Positions 51,970-54,472 of a stretch of DNA of 54,472 bases are shown here, one piece after another; within the stretch, counting starts at the first letter, position 1; every line of letters starts with the position of its first letter. The translations under genes were made by a program, and so were the position numbers. Under the pieces are notes generated by a model. It did not search any database. It was given only the letters and a program-made list of their open reading frames with translations, and was not told the origin of the DNA. The stretch is from Fischerella muscicola SAG 1427-1 = PCC 73103 (GTDB lineage: Bacteria > Cyanobacteriota > Cyanobacteriia > Cyanobacteriales > Nostocaceae): NCBI RefSeq assembly GCF_000317245.1, contig NZ_AJLJ01000077.1, positions 1 through 54,472 on the forward strand, given 5' to 3'.

Positions 51970-54222
51970 ATGATCAAAATTTTGTTGGTAGAAGACAATC
52001 CCGGTGACGTTCGTTTGTTGCAAGAATTTTTGTGGGATGTTACTACTGCACAGTTTCAATTAACACCCGTTGAGCGATTAGAGCAAACGCTAAAGTTGCT
52101 CAATCAAGAGAGTTTTGATGTCATTTTATTAGACCTTTCTTTGCCAGATAGTCAAGGTTTAGAAACTTTTATCACTTTGCATCATCAAGCACCAGCGATT
52201 CCGATTATTGTGTTGACTGGTTTGGATGATGAAAATTTGGCTCTGCGAGCGATGCAGCAGGGAGCGCAGGATTATTTGGTCAAAGGACAGGTGAGCGGTG
52301 ATTTGTTGGTGCGCTGTATGCGCTATGCTATTGAGAGACAAAGAATTGAAGAAGCATTGCGCCAAAGCGAGGAAAGATTTCGAGTCGCGCTCAAAAATTC
52401 TCCAATTGTTGTTTTTAACCAAGATAAAGAATTACGTTATACCTGGGTTTACAATACTTCTCCAGGCTTTATTAATGAAGAAATTTTAGGTAAACAAGAT
52501 TTAGATCTGATTGCCGTTGCAGATGGACAACAACTTTTTGATATTAAACAACGTGTTTTGTCAACAGGAATAGGAACAAGAAAAGAAGTATCCATAAATA
52601 CCGCTCAAGGAATCAGATATTTTGATTTGACTATAGAACCGTTGCGAAATGAAGCACAAGAAGTAGTAGGGGTGACTTGTGCGAGTATTGACATTAGCGA
52701 TCGCAAACTAGCTGAAGAAAAAATCCGTGAACAAGCTGCATTGTTAGATGTCACTACAGATGCAATTTTTGTGCGAGATTTAGATAATCGCGTTATTTTT
52801 TGGAACAAAGGCGCGGAAAATCTGTACGGCTGGCTAGCCCATGAAGCTTACGGAAAAACAGTTGTAGAACTTTTATACGACGACGAACCCCCAGAAGTAT
52901 TAGAAACAGCACTTTTGGCAGTTATTAAACAAGGTAAATGGCAAGGGGAATTAACTAGAATTACCAAAAGTGGTAAAAAAGTTTTAGTTTCTAGTCGTTG
53001 GAGTGTAGTTTGTCAAGAAGACGGTACACCAAAATCCATTCTCACCGTTGATACCGACATTACTGATAAAAAACAGCTAGAAACCCAATTATTTCGCGCC
53101 CAACGTCTAGAAAGTATCGGTACTTTAGCCAGCGGTATTGCCCACGATCTGAATAATATTCTCACACCGATTCTGGCTGTATCTCAACTATTGCCGTTGA
53201 AATTCCCCGATATTTATTCTGAACATCAACACTTGCTAGAAATACTCGAAGATAGTGCTAGACGTGGTGCGGATTTAGTCAAGCAAGTTTTGTCTTTTGC
53301 ACGGGGTGTAGAAGGCAAGCGCATGACTCTGCAAGTCAAGCACTTAATCCGCGAAGTTGTCAAGATTGTCAAACAAACTTTTCCCAAATCAATTGAAGTG
53401 TGTATGGATGTAGCACCAGATTTGTGGACAGTTTACGGAGATAGCACACAACTGCATCAAGTGCTGATGAATCTTTGTGTCAACGCCCGTGATGCCATGC
53501 CAGATGGTGGGAGTTTGACTATTTCGGCAGAAAATTTATTTATTGATGAAAACTATGCTCGCATGAACTTGGAAGCCAAAGTCGGCCCCTATACGGTTAT
53601 TACTGTGGCAGATACTGGTGTGGGTATTCCCAGGGAAATTATCGAGAGAATCTTTGAACCATTTTTCACTACCAAAGAATTAGGCAAAGGCACAGGTTTA
53701 GGACTTTCCACAGTTATTGGTATTGTTAAAAGCCACGGTGGTTTTGTCAATGTCCATAGTGAAATCGGGCTTGGTACTCAATTTAAAGTTTACTTGCCAG
53801 CAGTACAGGGAGTAGAAATAGAGTCAACACCACAGTTAGAACCGCTAGCAGGTAAAGGAGAACTGATTTTGGTCGTAGATGATGAACCTGCTATTCAAGA
53901 AATTACCACAGCATCACTAGAAACTCATAACTACAAAACTCTTGTTGCTACTGATGGTATCGAAGCGATCGCACTCTATGCCCAGAATCGAGACAGAATT
54001 AGTGCTGTTCTCATGGATATCATGCTACCGTCTCTAGACGGAATCACAGCTATTCGGACTTTACAAAAAATCAATCCCGCAGTCAAAATTGTCGCTACAA
54101 GCGGACTAGCCTCCAGCAGTAAATTAGCAGAAGCATCAACTAGTAATATCGGTGGTTTTCTGGCAAAACCTTACACTGTCAAAGAATTATTATTGACTTT
54201 ACAGAAAGTTCTGAATAGTTAA
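51970..54222 (+). CDS. Hybrid histidine kinase REC-PAS-PAS-HK-REC
   Basis: A 750-aa soluble hybrid kinase. REC1 covers about 1-120 (VEDNPGDVRLL, phospho-Asp in VILLDLSLPD, IVLTGLDDE). PAS1 is 135-260, PAS2 262-380, HisKA is SIGTLASGIAHDLNNILTPI (about 385-405), HATPase is about 490-610 (LCVNARDAMPDGG, VADTGVGIP, FEPFFTTKELGKGTGLGLST), and REC2 is about 625-745 (LILVVDDEPAIQ, VLMDIMLPSLDG). The HDLNNIL kinase type is common in free-standing hybrid kinases. It follows the kinase/Rcp1 pair after a repeat-filled gap and may take phosphate from, or pass it to, that pair (inference). Confidence 0.93.
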   Translation: MIKILLVEDNPGDVRLLQEFLWDVTTAQFQLTPVERLEQTLKLLNQESFDVILLDLSLPDSQGLETFITLHHQAPAIPIIVLTGLDDENLALRAMQQGAQDYLVKGQVSGDLLVRCMRYAIERQRIEEALRQSEERFRVALKNSPIVVFNQDKELRYTWVYNTSPGFINEEILGKQDLDLIAVADGQQLFDIKQRVLSTGIGTRKEVSINTAQGIRYFDLTIEPLRNEAQEVVGVTCASIDISDRKLAEEKIREQAALLDVTTDAIFVRDLDNRVIFWNKGAENLYGWLAHEAYGKTVVELLYDDEPPEVLETALLAVIKQGKWQGELTRITKSGKKVLVSSRWSVVCQEDGTPKSILTVDTDITDKKQLETQLFRAQRLESIGTLASGIAHDLNNILTPILAVSQLLPLKFPDIYSEHQHLLEILEDSARRGADLVKQVLSFARGVEGKRMTLQVKHLIREVVKIVKQTFPKSIEVCMDVAPDLWTVYGDSTQLHQVLMNLCVNARDAMPDGGSLTISAENLFIDENYARMNLEAKVGPYTVITVADTGVGIPREIIERIFEPFFTTKELGKGTGLGLSTVIGIVKSHGGFVNVHSEIGLGTQFKVYLPAVQGVEIESTPQLEPLAGKGELILVVDDEPAIQEITTASLETHNYKTLVATDGIEAIALYAQNRDRISAVLMDIMLPSLDGITAIRTLQKINPAVKIVATSGLASSSKLAEASTSNIGGFLAKPYTVKELLLTLQKVLNS

Positions 54223-54340
54223 TTGGAAGGGATCGGGGATCGGGGATAAGGGGGACAAGGGAGAATCTTTTTTTCCTGTTCCCCGATCCCCGATTCTCGA
54301 TCCCCAACTGATACAACTGATATCTTGCACGAACCCCTTA

Positions 54341-54461
54341 TCCCGCCTCAGAATTAATTCTGAGGCTAATAGCACAAGTCCGTTAAAACGGACTCAAACA
54401 CTTTCATAGTCAGATAAATCTGACTTTAGCTATTAGCCAATAAATAAATTTATTGGCGGGA
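54341..54461. repeat. MITE-like repeat made of four hairpins
   Basis: The inverted ends TCCCGCC/GGCGGGA enclose CTCAGAATTAATTCTGAG, AGTCCGTTAAAACGGACT, AGTCAGATAAATCTGACT and CCAATAAATAAATTTATTGG. The layout parallels the element at 9754-9890. It is preceded by GGGATCGGGGATCGGGG-type repeats at 54230-54305. Confidence 0.75.
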
Positions 54462-54472
54462 TGAAAAGTTGA

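Noticed and set aside
10658..54472. A complete prophage, defence system or plasmid module
   Set aside because: The holin-4 protein stands in a stress operon and no capsid, terminase, restriction, Cas or replication genes are present.

Overview
The window looks like chromosome of a filamentous, heterocyst-type cyanobacterium (Nostocales). The evidence is dense HIP1 octamers (GCGATCGC), 7-bp STRR repeats of the AATGACA type, several cyanobacterial MITE-like families, an Anabaena-sensory-rhodopsin-type gene, an RppA/RppB two-component pair, GAF/PAS histidine kinases and a membrane-anchored Mn superoxide dismutase. Species assignment is inference; no rRNA gene is present.

Layout. 0.5-4.3 kb: rtcB, a methyltransferase/HAD pair, tRNA-Ala(CGC), then two gene stumps (a tyrosine-recombinase N-terminus and a sugar-lactone oxidase N-terminus). 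4.3-9.5 kb (minus strand): an amylo-alpha-1,6-glucosidase-like enzyme, then a xenorhodopsin gene broken by one in-frame TGA, with a FAD monooxygenase directly behind it. 9.6-40.5 kb: a long block of stress and envelope genes: a Cys-rich membrane protein, a YflT-like protein, two AI-2E permeases, USP, DUF389, a holin-4 protein, SodA, a NOX-like ferric reductase, two sugar dehydrogenases, a lipid kinase, fasciclin, RppA/RppB, a baeRF7-like protein, MgtE, ExoD, a beta-barrel protein, rhomboid, an OB-fold protein, a kinase-like membrane protein and a P-type cation ATPase. 41-47 kb: a frameshifted MFS exporter, GNAT, a divergent ArsR/trxA pair, GST, an Old Yellow Enzyme and tmk. 47.5-54.4 kb: a secreted protein, an orphan RHH protein and a histidine kinase/response regulator/hybrid kinase cluster separated by repeats.

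The main result is a promoter-like element found 11 times between 9.6 and 40.5 kb. It has two TCAC cores 11 bp apart (GTCACTTTCTA followed by TTCACATTT) and, in every copy at the same distance, a -10-like hexamer (best AATACT). All copies point toward a gene or operon, on either strand according to gene direction. Together they account for most transcription units of the stress block, including the rhodopsin, SodA/NOX, baeRF7/MgtE and P-type ATPase units. I read this as one stress regulon concentrated in one locus. The regulator is not identified from the sequence.

Decay is also prominent. There are eight broken or truncated genes: integrase, lactone oxidase, rhodopsin, cytochrome-like/MscS chimera, GH100 invertase, CaCA antiporter, MFS exporter and an SDR stub. 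MITE-like elements sit at promoters and gene ends, and one kinase carries repeat-derived sequence inside its ATPase domain.
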